Shown: one piece after another, positions 40,984 through 49,537 of the stretch
Position numbering within the stretch: the first letter of the stretch is position 1
Layout of the letters: each line of letters opens with the position of its first letter
Assembly: GCA_035573675.1 (NCBI GenBank)
Contig: DATMAB010000024.1
Coordinates: 1 to 64,000 of the forward strand
Length of the DNA: 64,000 nucleotides
Origin: Terriglobales bacterium
GTDB taxonomy: Bacteria; Acidobacteriota; Terriglobia; Terriglobales; Acidobacteriaceae
Direction of reading: 5' to 3'
Position numbers and translations under genes: made by a program
The notes under the pieces: model-generated
The model's input: the letters and a program-made list of their open reading frames with translations, nothing else
Told to the model about the DNA's origin: nothing
Database searches by the model: none

Positions 40984-41409
40984 ATGGCATTTACCAACGC
41001 CCGGGGACGCACCGAGAGTTCGCTTTCCGACATCAACGTCACGCCGTTCGTGGATGTGGTGCTGGTGCTGCTGATCATCTTCATGATCACGGCGCCGGTG
41101 CTGCAATCGGGGGTAGAGGTCGCGGTGCCCAAGACGCGCACAGTGAAGGAGATCACCGAGGAGCGCCTGGTCATCTCCATCGACCGCAAGCAGCGAGTGT
41201 ACTTCGGCAACGATCCCATCAATATCAACCAGGTGGGCGCGCGGTTGCGGGAGCGCGTGCGTGATCCCGAGCGCCAGTCCATCTATCTGCGGGCGGACGA
41301 GAACGTGCCCTTCGGCGCCTTCGCCACCGTGATGGACGCCGTGAAGCAGGCCGGGATCACCAACGTCAGCATCGTCACCGAGCCGCTGAAAGAATCGGCG
41401 AGCAAGTAG
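40984..41409 (+). CDS. tolR: TolR/ExbD-family protein
   Basis: 141 aa. Single helix DINVTPFVDVVLVLLIIFMIT carrying the essential Asp in VDVVLVLL, then a periplasmic domain. Works with TolQ as the proton-driven motor. Tight spacing (3 bp) to both neighbours. Confidence 0.93.
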   Translation: MAFTNARGRTESSLSDINVTPFVDVVLVLLIIFMITAPVLQSGVEVAVPKTRTVKEITEERLVISIDRKQRVYFGNDPININQVGARLRERVRDPERQSIYLRADENVPFGAFATVMDAVKQAGITNVSIVTEPLKESASK

Positions 41410-41412
41410 CGC

Positions 41413-42174
41413 ATGGCCCTGAGCGCCGACATCTATGTGGAACGAGATCCGTTGGAGCGGCCGCTGGCCTTGTCCGTGGCGCTGCATGGATTCCTCTTCG
41501 GCGGCATGCTGCTCTACGCCGGGCTGTTCGGAGGATTCCACGGGGAGAGCTGGGGCGGCGCGGGCGGCGGTGGTGCGCTCAGCGCCACGCTGGTGAGCAA
41601 CGTACCCATCCCGCGGCCGCCGGCGGAGACAGAAAACGTGCTGGCGAACGAATCCGCCGGCCTTTCGGAGTCGCTGCCGCGCGAAAAGGAACAAGAACCG
41701 GAGGCGGTTCCCATCCCGGAGCCGGACGCGCGCGCCAAGCCCGAAAAACTGAAGCCGGTCGCGCCGCCCAAGTCCAACGTGATTCCGTTCGGCCAGGGCG
41801 GGCCGGTCAGCGGTCCCTATGGGGTTTTCGAGGCACGCGGCGCCAAGGGCGGCTTCGGCTTCACCGGCACGGGCGGCGACTTCGGCTCGCGTTACGCCTG
41901 GTACGTGGACGTGGTGCGGCGCAAGGTATCAGAGAACTGGCTGAAGTATGAGGTGGACCCGTCGATCGGGTCAGCGCGCCGTGTGTACATCACCTTCGAC
42001 ATCCTGCGCAACGGCCAGCCGGTCAGCATCGAGGTTTCCCAGTCCAGCGGCGTGCCCTCGCTCGATCAGTCGGCCCTGCGGGCCCTGAAACGCATCGACA
42101 CCTTCGGGCCCTTGCCGCCGGATTACTCGGGCTCCAAGGTCTCGGTGGAGTTCTGGTTCGATTACAGGAGATAG
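41413..42174 (+). CDS. TonB/TolA-like energy transducer
   Basis: 253 aa. One N-terminal helix (ALSVALHGFLFGGMLLYAGL), a Pro/Glu-rich linker (about 65-130), and a TonB-type C-terminal domain (VVRRKVSENWLKYEV, RRVYITFDILRNGQPVSIEVSQSSGVPSLDQSALRALKR). In this position it acts as TolA, linking TolQR in the inner membrane to TolB/Pal. The C-terminus is TonB-like rather than the classic proteobacterial TolA domain. Confidence 0.88.
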   Translation: MALSADIYVERDPLERPLALSVALHGFLFGGMLLYAGLFGGFHGESWGGAGGGGALSATLVSNVPIPRPPAETENVLANESAGLSESLPREKEQEPEAVPIPEPDARAKPEKLKPVAPPKSNVIPFGQGGPVSGPYGVFEARGAKGGFGFTGTGGDFGSRYAWYVDVVRRKVSENWLKYEVDPSIGSARRVYITFDILRNGQPVSIEVSQSSGVPSLDQSALRALKRIDTFGPLPPDYSGSKVSVEFWFDYRR

Positions 42175-42193
42175 CAGCCGGCTGCGATTCACG

Positions 42194-43555
42194 ATGAAGC
42201 ATGATCCTCAAACCCGTGCATGCATGATGAAACGACCTCTTCTGATTCTTCTTCTGATCCCGGCGCTGGCTGCGCCAGCGCGCCCCTACCAGGATTGGAT
42301 CCGCACCGGGACCGGCCTGGGGGTGGAGCGTGTGCGCCTGGCCGTGCCGGACTTCCAGCCCGGACCGGGCGGCACGAGCGGCGACGCACTGCGCAAGGTA
42401 TTCAACGACACGCTGTGGAACGACCTTTCGAATGCGGGAATCTTTGACGTCGTCTCCAAGAGCTTCTACCCGCTGGCAGTGCCGGGCAGCCCGGCACAGA
42501 TGCGGCCGGAAGCGTGGAGCAACCCGCCGCCCAGCGCGGGCATGGTCGCTTTCGGAAACTTCGGCATCGCGGGCGAAGACGCGGTCATGCAGGGCTGGCT
42601 ATACGACGTGAAGAATCCGACGTCACCGCTGGTGCTGGGCAAGCAGTACCGTGAGAAAGCTACGGAGGAGAACGCCCGGCGCATTGCCCATCGCTTCGCC
42701 AACGAGATCATCCTGCGGCTGGGTGGCGGCGTACCGGGCGTGTCGGAAAGCCGCATCGTCTTTATCAGCAATCGCACCGGCCACAAGGAAGTGTGGATCA
42801 TGGACTACGACGGAGCCGGCCAGCAGCAGCTCAGCAAGCTGGGCTCGATCGCACTCTCGCCCAAGATCTCGCCCGATGGGTCGCGGGTCGTGTTCACCTC
42901 CTACGCGCGGGGTGCGGTGGACCTGGCCATGTATTCGCTCGAACTCGGCCGCATGGTCAGCTTCCCGCGGTTCGCAGGCACGAACATTTCTCCGGCGTGG
43001 TCGCCGGATGGGAGCAAGATCGCGTTCTCCTCTTCGATGCGCGGCGATCCGGAGGTCTTCCTCGTGGACGCGAACGGGGCGAATCCCAAGCGCCTGACCG
43101 CTTTCCAGGGCCCCGACCTATCGCCCGCGTGGAACCCGAAAACAGGCGCCCAGATCGCCTTCGTGAGCGGGCGCACCGGGCTGCCGCAGATCTACATCAT
43201 GGACGCCGACGGCACCAACGTGCAGCGCATCACCGATCAGGGTTACGCCGTTTCCCCGTCCTGGTCGCCGAACGGGCAGCTGCTGGCCTTTTCCTGGAAT
43301 CGCAGATACGGGCCCGGCGCGCCCGGCGGACAGGACATCTATATAATGGACATCGCCAGCCGTCAGTGGGTGCAACTCACGCATGGCGCCGGCAATAACG
43401 ACTTCCCGTCCTGGTCGCCCGACGGGCGGCAGATCGTGTTTCAGTCCACACGCTCAGGACGGACGCAGATTTGGAGCATGCTGGCGGACGGCACCCTGCC
43501 CCGGCAACTGACTACGGCGGGCGAGAACTCACAACCCAACTGGAGCTTCAAGTAA
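42194..43555 (+). CDS. tolB: TolB periplasmic beta-propeller
   Basis: 453 aa. Signal peptide (RPLLILLLIPALAAPA), an N-terminal TolB domain (RVRLAVPDFQPG..., LSNAGIFDVVSKSFYPL), and a six-bladed propeller with WSPDGSKIAFSS, WSPNGQLLAFSW and WSPDGRQIVFQS repeats. Binds Pal and TolA. ATG 42194 is taken; ATG 42224 (MMKRPLL) would also leave a complete signal peptide, and neither has a clear Shine-Dalgarno. Confidence 0.93.
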   Translation: MKHDPQTRACMMKRPLLILLLIPALAAPARPYQDWIRTGTGLGVERVRLAVPDFQPGPGGTSGDALRKVFNDTLWNDLSNAGIFDVVSKSFYPLAVPGSPAQMRPEAWSNPPPSAGMVAFGNFGIAGEDAVMQGWLYDVKNPTSPLVLGKQYREKATEENARRIAHRFANEIILRLGGGVPGVSESRIVFISNRTGHKEVWIMDYDGAGQQQLSKLGSIALSPKISPDGSRVVFTSYARGAVDLAMYSLELGRMVSFPRFAGTNISPAWSPDGSKIAFSSSMRGDPEVFLVDANGANPKRLTAFQGPDLSPAWNPKTGAQIAFVSGRTGLPQIYIMDADGTNVQRITDQGYAVSPSWSPNGQLLAFSWNRRYGPGAPGGQDIYIMDIASRQWVQLTHGAGNNDFPSWSPDGRQIVFQSTRSGRTQIWSMLADGTLPRQLTTAGENSQPNWSFK

Positions 43556-43601
43556 CGCATCCAAGTGCATGCAAGCAGTTCTTTTCCAAAAGGAGGCTAC
43601 G

Positions 43602-44330
43602 TTGAGACGGAACACGAGGCAAGCCTGGATCATCGCGTCCCTGGCGGTGCTGCTGGCGCTGGGCGGATGCAAGAAGCGAACCGAAGCCCCGCCGCCGACC
43701 CCCGCACCTCCACCGCCGGCGGCTGCTCCCACGGCTTCCATCTCGGCCAGCCCGACCACCATCCAGCGGGGCCAGGCGGCAACCCTCACGTGGCATACCA
43801 GCAATGCCGACAGCGCGGTCATCTCCGGGATCGGGTCGGTAGCGGCCAGCGGCTCACAGGCGGTGACGCCGGAAGCTTCAACCACCTATAGCCTGACGGC
43901 CAAAGGTCCCGGCGGCGAGGCCAGCGACTCCGTGCGCATCACGGTGGCCGAGCCGACGGCGGCCGTCCCTTCGGCCACGGAGGCGGAACTGTTCGCGCGT
44001 AACGTGCAGGACGTCTTTTTCGACTACGACCGCTCCGACATCCGGCCGGACGCACAGCGCACACTGGAGGCCAATGCCCGATTCCTGAACGAGCACGCGA
44101 GTATTCCCTTCGTGGTGGAAGGACACTGCGATGAGCGCGGCTCCACCGAGTACAACCTGGCCCTGGGCGACCGGCGCGCCAACGCCGTGCGCGAGGCCCT
44201 GATTCGCCTGGGCGTGAATGCCAGCCGGATCCGAACGATCAGCTTCGGGAAGGAGAAGCCGTTCTGCATGCAATCCAACGAAGATTGCTGGCAGCAGAAC
44301 CGGCGCGGCCATTTCGTGTACCAGAAGTAA
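43602..44330 (+). CDS. pal: Peptidoglycan-associated lipoprotein Pal with Ig-like insert
   Basis: 242 aa. Lipobox LALGGC at about residue 24, a Pro/Ala linker, an Ig-like beta segment about 40-115 (SISASPTTIQRGQAATLTW..., ITPEASTTYSLTA-type strands), then the OmpA-like domain (VFFDYDRSDIRPDAQRTLEANA, VEGHCDERGSTEYNLALGDRRA) that binds peptidoglycan. The TTG at 43602 is chosen because AAAAGGAGG lies 6 nt upstream, the strongest Shine-Dalgarno in the operon; the frame begins 11 codons earlier at ATG 43569. Classic Pal lacks the Ig-like part. Confidence 0.92.
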   Translation: MRRNTRQAWIIASLAVLLALGGCKKRTEAPPPTPAPPPPAAAPTASISASPTTIQRGQAATLTWHTSNADSAVISGIGSVAASGSQAVTPEASTTYSLTAKGPGGEASDSVRITVAEPTAAVPSATEAELFARNVQDVFFDYDRSDIRPDAQRTLEANARFLNEHASIPFVVEGHCDERGSTEYNLALGDRRANAVREALIRLGVNASRIRTISFGKEKPFCMQSNEDCWQQNRRGHFVYQK

Positions 44331-44377
44331 CTCATCGGCGGCCGGGAGCGCACGCTCACGCCGCCCTGCTTCTTAAG

Positions 44378-44406
44378 CCGGCCCGGCGGGAGAACTGCCG
44401 GGCCGG
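44378..44406. terminator. Perfect 10-bp stem between pal and cpoB
   Basis: CCGGCCCGGC, 9-nt loop, GCCGGGCCGG; preceded by a smaller GAGCG-CA-CGCTC hairpin at 44346-44357. No T-run. In mid-operon position it could be a partial terminator or an mRNA-processing/stability stem that sets the cpoB level. Confidence 0.45.
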
Positions 44407-44428
44407 ACGCAATCATTCGAGTGCGGCT

Positions 44429-45244
44429 ATGACGAAACGCAGTCCCCGATTCCTGATCGCCCTGCTGGCGCTGGCCCTGGCCACACCGGCACTTGCCCAG
44501 AGCACTAAGGACCGCCTGATCCGCCTGCAGACCCAGGTGGAAGCCCTACAACAGCAGATGACGGCCATGCAGCAGCGGTTCGACGAACGCATGGGCGTGA
44601 TGCGCACGCTGACGGAGCAGAGCACGGACAGCGTCGCCAAAATGTCGGCGGCGGTCAGCCGGCTGGAAAAGACGCTGACTGAACAGACGGCGCAGCAGAG
44701 CGAGCGCACCGAGCAAGTGTCGCAGCAGGTGCAGGCCTTGCACGATTCCCTCGACGAGCTGAAGGCGCGGGTGGGCAAAGTGGCGGAGCAACTGGCCGCC
44801 ATGGAGCAGGCGCGGGCCAGCATCGGGGTGGAGCCGGCCACGCCGCCGGCCGATGCGCCGCCGCCCGACGTGCTCTACAATAACGCGCTGCGCGACTACA
44901 CCGCCGGCCGCCTGGACCTGGCTACCCAGCAGTTCACCGACTATCTGCGCTTCTATCCCACCGCGGAGCTGGCCGGCAACTCGCAGTTCTACCTGGCCGA
45001 CATCGATTACCGCCAGGGCAACTTCCAACGCGCCATCGAAGGCTACGATGTGGTCCTGGAAAAGTATCCGGAGGGCAACAAGACGCGGGCCGCCATGCTG
45101 AAGAAAGGCTACGCTCTGATCGAGCTGGGGCAGAAAGACGCGGGTGTGGCTGCCTTGCGCAAGCTCATTCAGCGCTTCCCGCGCTCGGTCGAGGCCACCT
45201 CAGCGCGCGACCGCCTGCGCAAGCTGGGCGTCGCAGCACGCTAG
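44429..45244 (+). CDS. cpoB: CpoB/YbgF cell-division coordinator
   Basis: 271 aa. Signal peptide (FLIALLALALATPALAQ), a long coiled coil (about 25-130: RLIRLQTQVEALQQQMTAMQQ...), and C-terminal TPR repeats (LYNNALRDYTAGRLDLATQQF, YLADIDYRQGNFQRAIEGYD, KKGYALIELGQKDAGVAALRKL). Links Tol-Pal with peptidoglycan synthesis during constriction. The frame upstream of ATG 44429 is out of context. Last gene of the operon. Confidence 0.92.
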   Translation: MTKRSPRFLIALLALALATPALAQSTKDRLIRLQTQVEALQQQMTAMQQRFDERMGVMRTLTEQSTDSVAKMSAAVSRLEKTLTEQTAQQSERTEQVSQQVQALHDSLDELKARVGKVAEQLAAMEQARASIGVEPATPPADAPPPDVLYNNALRDYTAGRLDLATQQFTDYLRFYPTAELAGNSQFYLADIDYRQGNFQRAIEGYDVVLEKYPEGNKTRAAMLKKGYALIELGQKDAGVAALRKLIQRFPRSVEATSARDRLRKLGVAAR

Positions 45245-45266
45245 CCCGCCCCGGCACGGTGCTACG

Positions 45267-46424
45267 TTACGGCGCCGGTGTGAAGCCGGTGAGCGGGTTC
45301 CCGTAATAACCCCACGTTTTCCACGCCAGCTTGTCCCACACTCCGTCCGGGGCGCCAATGAACGTGACCGGCACAATGATCTTGTCGCTGCCCAGCTTGT
45401 TGGCGGTGGCGATGCCGTTGTCCACGATCTTGCCATCATCCCCGACGGTGAACTTCAGCGACCGGGCCAGCCGCCCCTTGGTCAGAATCTTGAGCTCGTA
45501 CTCGCCCGGGTTGTCACTCAGCACGTGAATTCGTCCGGTTTTTCCGGGGCGGGGACTCCTATCTTCTCCGGTCTTGTCCCAGCCAGCCACGCTGTAGAAG
45601 GTGCATGTCACGCGCGTCCACTTGGCCGCCTGGGGAACGTTGTCGGCTACACTCCGCGTGGTCTCGATGGTTTCGCCGCTGCAACTGGGCGAGCCCACCT
45701 GCAGGTCTTGCAAGAAGATGAGGCCCACCTCCTTCCCCTTATAGAGCAGGTGAGGCTCGGCGGTAGAGAAGGGTTGCGGTGGCTCGCCCGGCCCGCTCGA
45801 GCGAACACCGCGGACCCAAAAGTCTGCCTTCAACAAGGGGAGGTTCCAACCGTGGGTTTCAGGGGAGAGGTAGATGTAGCCGGCGGGAAGGGTCCAGTCG
45901 TGATCCACGTAGTAAACGAATTTGTTGAGGGCCTTGGGACCGTGCTCGTTGGAGCGGGATTTCATCACCTTGGCCTTGCCGGTGAAGAGAGTCTTCACTC
46001 CGCCTTCGCTCAGCGGGTTGCGCAATTTGATGGCGAAGCTGACCGGCCCGACGTAGGTGGCGCTCTTCTCCTCGGGAATTCCGTCCCGGCCTCCGCACTT
46101 GGTTTTCATGGAGCGCCCTTGCGGAGTTTCTTCGGTCTCGCAGTCGAATTTCACCCACACTCCACGCCCCGGCAGCGTGACTTCCACAAAGAGCTGATCC
46201 CCGCTCTCGATGGGCCCGTTCACGCGAAACTCGGCCTTCGGGAGCCAGCTCCACATGTCGTAGTTCCCGCGATACTCGGCGAGGGTGTAGGCCGTGAAGA
46301 GCAGCGAGTCTTTCTGAATGGCCGGCCCTTCCTGGGCCAGGGCCCGGGGCGCTACGCTGCCAAGGAACAGCACGACCAACATTGGGAATGAGAGAGCTGC
46401 CGACGACCTGCGCTTCTGCATCAT
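45267..46424 (-). CDS. Exported protein of unknown family (tandem paralogue 2)
   Basis: 385 aa with a signal peptide (LSFPMLVVLFLGSVAPRALAQ). I do not recognise a domain. It is clearly homologous to the gene just upstream: shared blocks are FRVNGPI, QLFVEV, FDCET, LFTGKAKVMK, YYVDHDW, YKGKEV, SNPGEYELKI, RLARSLKFTVG, NGIATANKLGSDK and DGVWDKLAWKTWGYYGNPLTGFTPAP. The beta-rich pattern and even Cys number suggest a disulfide-linked periplasmic or surface protein. ATG 46424 has GAGG 6 nt upstream. Gap to the upstream paralogue is 89 bp. Confidence 0.78.
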   Translation of the reverse strand: MMQKRRSSAALSFPMLVVLFLGSVAPRALAQEGPAIQKDSLLFTAYTLAEYRGNYDMWSWLPKAEFRVNGPIESGDQLFVEVTLPGRGVWVKFDCETEETPQGRSMKTKCGGRDGIPEEKSATYVGPVSFAIKLRNPLSEGGVKTLFTGKAKVMKSRSNEHGPKALNKFVYYVDHDWTLPAGYIYLSPETHGWNLPLLKADFWVRGVRSSGPGEPPQPFSTAEPHLLYKGKEVGLIFLQDLQVGSPSCSGETIETTRSVADNVPQAAKWTRVTCTFYSVAGWDKTGEDRSPRPGKTGRIHVLSDNPGEYELKILTKGRLARSLKFTVGDDGKIVDNGIATANKLGSDKIIVPVTFIGAPDGVWDKLAWKTWGYYGNPLTGFTPAP

Positions 46425-46513
46425 CGCATCCTCACGAATACTCAAAAGAGATTGGAAATCGGTACTTACAACCGCGTTCGCAGTCCGCGAGCGGCCTGCC
46501 GCCGCTGCGCGAA

Positions 46514-47572
46514 CTACGGCGGCGCCGTGAATCCGGTTAAGGGATTGGCGTAGAAGGCGCCTGTCTTCCATGCCAGCCGGTCCCACACGCCGTCCTGGTT
46601 CCCTATCACCTTGACGGGCACGACGGTGACATCGTCACCCAGCTTATTGGCGGAGGCGATGCCGTTGTCAAAGCTGCCGTCGGCAGCCACGGTGAACTTG
46701 ATCGATCGGGCCAGCTCTCCCTTATAGACCATCTTGATTTCGTATTCGCCCGGGTTCGAACTCAGCTCATGTAACGGTGCGTCCTGGCTGATGTGCTGCG
46801 GATCCGGCTTCTTGCCGTACACATAGCGAAAGTCGCACGTGACGACGGACCAGTTAAACTTCGTCCTCGTGTCGGCTCCGTAGGTATCGGCGCTGCAGTC
46901 CTTTTCCTTCGCCACCTCCTTGCCCTGATAGAACAGGTGGAACGCATTGGGATTCGGATTCGTGCCGCGAAGCCAAATTTCTGCAAAGAAACGCGGCGGA
47001 AAGAAGTCAGGGACACCCTTTCCTTGCGCCAGGTAGATCAAGCCGATGGGGATGTGCCAATCGTAGTCCGTGTAATACAGGAAACTCCCGGGCGCGCTTG
47101 AGAACGGCGGGGCTACCTTGCCTACCTTGGCCTTGCCGGTGAACAGGGTGATGTCTGTACCCAGGACCTCATTGCGCATGCGGATCTTGAACTCGATCAA
47201 ACCGGTGTAAAAGACGCCCTTGTCCTGCGCAATATTGGCGCCACCGCACTCTTTCACCGCCCACCAATAACCCGCCTGGGTTGTGCCGGTCGTGCAATCG
47301 AACGTTTTCCAGGGCTTTTTGAGGCCCGGGGGAAAAACTTCCACATACAGTTGGCTTCCTGCAGCGATGGGCCCGTTGACCCGGAACGAAATCTGAGGCC
47401 ACCACCGAAGGACGTAGTCAGGGCAACTGCTGCAGGTGCTGGTGAAAGGCATGAACCGAACGGAATCCTTGACGATGGTGGGCTCGTCCTGGGCGAGGGC
47501 GGGCTGGATGGCCATCATCCCGGCGAGCAGGTGGGGCCCTGCGATTCGGCAGAACCTGAAGCCAAGCTTCAT
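46514..47572 (-). CDS. Exported protein of unknown family (tandem paralogue 1)
   Basis: 352 aa with a signal peptide ending IQPALAQ. Paralogue of the next gene, with the most conserved part at the C-terminus (SNPGEYEIKMVYKGELARSIKFTV, NGIASANKLGDD, DGVWDRLAWKTGAFYANPLTGFTAPP). Distinct features are an N-terminal CSSCPDYV and a longer FFPPRFFAEIWLRG segment. The ATG at 47572 has GAGGTG upstream. The open frame continues about 118 codons further, but that part is antisense-like ferredoxin DNA. Function unknown; the pair may bind each other or related ligands. Confidence 0.78.
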   Translation of the reverse strand: MKLGFRFCRIAGPHLLAGMMAIQPALAQDEPTIVKDSVRFMPFTSTCSSCPDYVLRWWPQISFRVNGPIAAGSQLYVEVFPPGLKKPWKTFDCTTGTTQAGYWWAVKECGGANIAQDKGVFYTGLIEFKIRMRNEVLGTDITLFTGKAKVGKVAPPFSSAPGSFLYYTDYDWHIPIGLIYLAQGKGVPDFFPPRFFAEIWLRGTNPNPNAFHLFYQGKEVAKEKDCSADTYGADTRTKFNWSVVTCDFRYVYGKKPDPQHISQDAPLHELSSNPGEYEIKMVYKGELARSIKFTVAADGSFDNGIASANKLGDDVTVVPVKVIGNQDGVWDRLAWKTGAFYANPLTGFTAPP

Positions 47573-47633
47573 GGGGCACCTCGGGAGGGAACGAATGATA
47601 CCGCAGGTAGCTTGACTCGGGTGCGAAAATCCG

Positions 47634-47957
47634 CTATTTCGTCCCTTCCCCCAGGTCGAGTGTGCGCAGGCAGTACTTGATTTCCTGGGCCAAGTCGGTG
47701 ACGCGCATGCCGCCCTTGACCATGAGCTTGCAGGAGAGGGCGACGTGGCTGGGGGTGCCTTCGCCGTGGTCATAGGTGACGCGGCAGTACTGGCAGTCCT
47801 CGTTCCAGCAGAATCGGCCGTAGGGGATGGTCTCGGGCGCAAGGAATTGGAACACGCGCAGCAGCATGTTGCCGTCGGGCACGATGAACTCCTTGCCCTT
47901 GATCTGGATTTTGACCATCCGCTCATAGGGGCGGAACAGCGGACCGGGCGTGCTCAT
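47634..47957 (-). CDS. 2Fe-2S ferredoxin-like protein
   Basis: 107 aa. Cysteine spacing C50-x4-C55-x2-C58-x17-C76 (FCWNEDCQYC...ALSC) is that of plant-type [2Fe-2S] ferredoxins. MVKIQIKGKEFIVPDG is the beta-grasp start; ATG 47918 there is an alternative to ATG 47957. Could serve an oxidoreductase; the nearby KorAB normally uses a ferredoxin acceptor, though usually of the 4Fe-4S type. The 266-bp spacer upstream to 48223 shows nothing else I can support. Confidence 0.82.
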   Translation of the reverse strand: MSTPGPLFRPYERMVKIQIKGKEFIVPDGNMLLRVFQFLAPETIPYGRFCWNEDCQYCRVTYDHGEGTPSHVALSCKLMVKGGMRVTDLAQEIKYCLRTLDLGEGTK

Positions 47958-48223
47958 AAAAGTGGGCGGAGGGATTCTAAACGTAGAGCGCCGACCGCGC
48001 AAAAACCGGCCGTGGCCGCAAACACGAAGGGCAGCCATTCCGCGTCCAGACGGTCGGGAGGCTGCCCTTCCGGACCTCGTCGGCCGGCGCCGGGGCACGA
48101 TGTATTGGCGACGCGGCCGTGAAGTCCAACCGTTTTCTCTAGGTGGAACCCGCGTCCCCGGGTAAAGTTGCGCCGCACCCCCTGGAGGAGCACAATGCCT
48201 GCAGGGCGTGGGCGGAGCGAGCG

Positions 48224-48478
48224 ATGAAAAGGAAAGAGCGCAGGACAAGTCAGCGCAATGCCAGGCGGAAAAACCGTAGGGACAGCGACCTGGTGAAAGG
48301 TGCAACCGAAGCGGAGCGTCCGGGCGAGCGGTTGCCCGTGTCCTTCACCGGGCAACTCGGCCACCGCGGCGTGGACGACCTCACCAAAGAGTTCGACACC
48401 GACTTTCCCGAACCGGGCCTGAGTCCGGAGCACTCCGGACAGGCAATCGCCGGCAAGGAAAAGAAGCGCCCGGCGTGA
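48224..48478 (+). CDS. Small basic hypothetical protein
   Basis: 84 aa if started at ATG 48224, which has GGAG 7-10 nt before it. The N-terminal 25 residues are very basic (KRKERRTSQRNARRKNRR), followed by an acidic, less biased part (RLPVSFTGQLGHRGVDDL, KEFDTDFPEPGLSPEHS). The non-repetitive C-terminal half and separate ribosome site argue for a real gene; the upstream part of the open frame (48143-48223) does not look coding. Possibly nucleic-acid binding. Convergent with korB. Confidence 0.5.
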   Translation: MKRKERRTSQRNARRKNRRDSDLVKGATEAERPGERLPVSFTGQLGHRGVDDLTKEFDTDFPEPGLSPEHSGQAIAGKEKKRPA

Positions 48479-48491
48479 GGCCTGCTGCTAC

Positions 48492-49535
48492 TTACCGCAG
48501 CTCTTCCATTACTTCGTCGAGCGCCTCGCGGGGTGGGCGGACCACCGACTCCGGCAGCGTCGCCAGGGGAGCGTCGGTGATGTGCAGGAGGTCCAGGAAG
48601 TTGGGCTTGTCGGGAGCGACGTAGAAGACGCCGGTCAGGACCTCGCCCCGGTCATGCGCTTCCAGCAGCGTGCGAATGGCCTCCACCTTGTTGGTCGGGT
48701 CGTAGTCCTCGTGCAGCTTGCGGAGGCGCAGGTGCGACCCGTCGTGCATGGTGACGTCGACTGTGGTCCCGGGATCGTATTCGACGTCGATTTCCTCGAA
48801 GTACGGGACGAAACTCACGTCGTGCACGGGCTCATCGTGCTCCTTCACGTACTTGTAGGACTTGGTGGAGCCTTCATGATCGTTGAACGTGACGCACGGT
48901 GAGATGACGTCCAACATGACCGTGCCATTGTGGGCGAGCGCCGCTTTCAGCATGGCGAGGAGTTGGCGCTTGTCGCCGGAGAAGGAGCGGCCCACGAAAG
49001 TCGCACCCAGCTCGATGGCCATGGCGCAGGTGTCGATCGCGGGCAGGTCGTTGACCACGCCGGTCTTGAGCTTGGAACCTAGGTCGGCGGTGGCGGAAAA
49101 CTGACCCTTGGTCAGGCCGTATACGCCGTTGTCCTCGATGATGTAGATCATGGGCAAATTCCGGCGCATGAGGTGGACGAACTGCCCCATGCCGATGGAA
49201 GCGGTGTCGCCGTCGCCGCTCACGCCGATGCCGCGCAGCGTTCGGTTGGCCAGCAGGGCCCCGGTGGCGATGGCCGGCATGCGTCCATGCACCGCGTTGA
49301 AAGAGTGCGAGCGACTCAGGAAGTAGGCCGGGCTCTTGGAGGAACAGCCGATGCCGGAGAACTTGGCCACGCTCTCCGGCTTGATGCCCATTTCATACAG
49401 GGCGTCGATGATGCGCTCGGAGATGGCGTTGTGGCCGCAGCCGGCGCACAGCGTGGTCTTGCCGCCCTTGTAATCAATCACGGTCAGGCCGATGCGGTTG
49501 GTCTTCTCCGCGGCCGGGGCGGGTGTGGTGGCCAT
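48492..49535 (-). CDS. korB: 2-Oxoacid:ferredoxin oxidoreductase, beta subunit
   Basis: 347 aa. Thiamine-diphosphate subunit: SGDGDTASIGMGQFVHLMRRN ... IIEDNGVYGLTKGQ is the GDG-N TPP/Mg motif. Four Cys for the [4Fe-4S] cluster: C30 and C33 (LCAGCGHN), C64 (GIGCSSK) and the one in ISPCVTFND. With KorA it interconverts 2-oxoglutarate (or a related 2-oxoacid) and succinyl-CoA using ferredoxin. Starts 2 bp after the korA stop. Confidence 0.93.
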   Translation of the reverse strand: MATTPAPAAEKTNRIGLTVIDYKGGKTTLCAGCGHNAISERIIDALYEMGIKPESVAKFSGIGCSSKSPAYFLSRSHSFNAVHGRMPAIATGALLANRTLRGIGVSGDGDTASIGMGQFVHLMRRNLPMIYIIEDNGVYGLTKGQFSATADLGSKLKTGVVNDLPAIDTCAMAIELGATFVGRSFSGDKRQLLAMLKAALAHNGTVMLDVISPCVTFNDHEGSTKSYKYVKEHDEPVHDVSFVPYFEEIDVEYDPGTTVDVTMHDGSHLRLRKLHEDYDPTNKVEAIRTLLEAHDRGEVLTGVFYVAPDKPNFLDLLHITDAPLATLPESVVRPPREALDEVMEELR

Positions 49536-49537
49536 AG

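Noticed and set aside
47573-47926. N-terminal extension of the exported paralogue frame
   Set aside because: The signal peptide and Shine-Dalgarno fix the start at 47572; the extension overlaps the ferredoxin gene in another frame.
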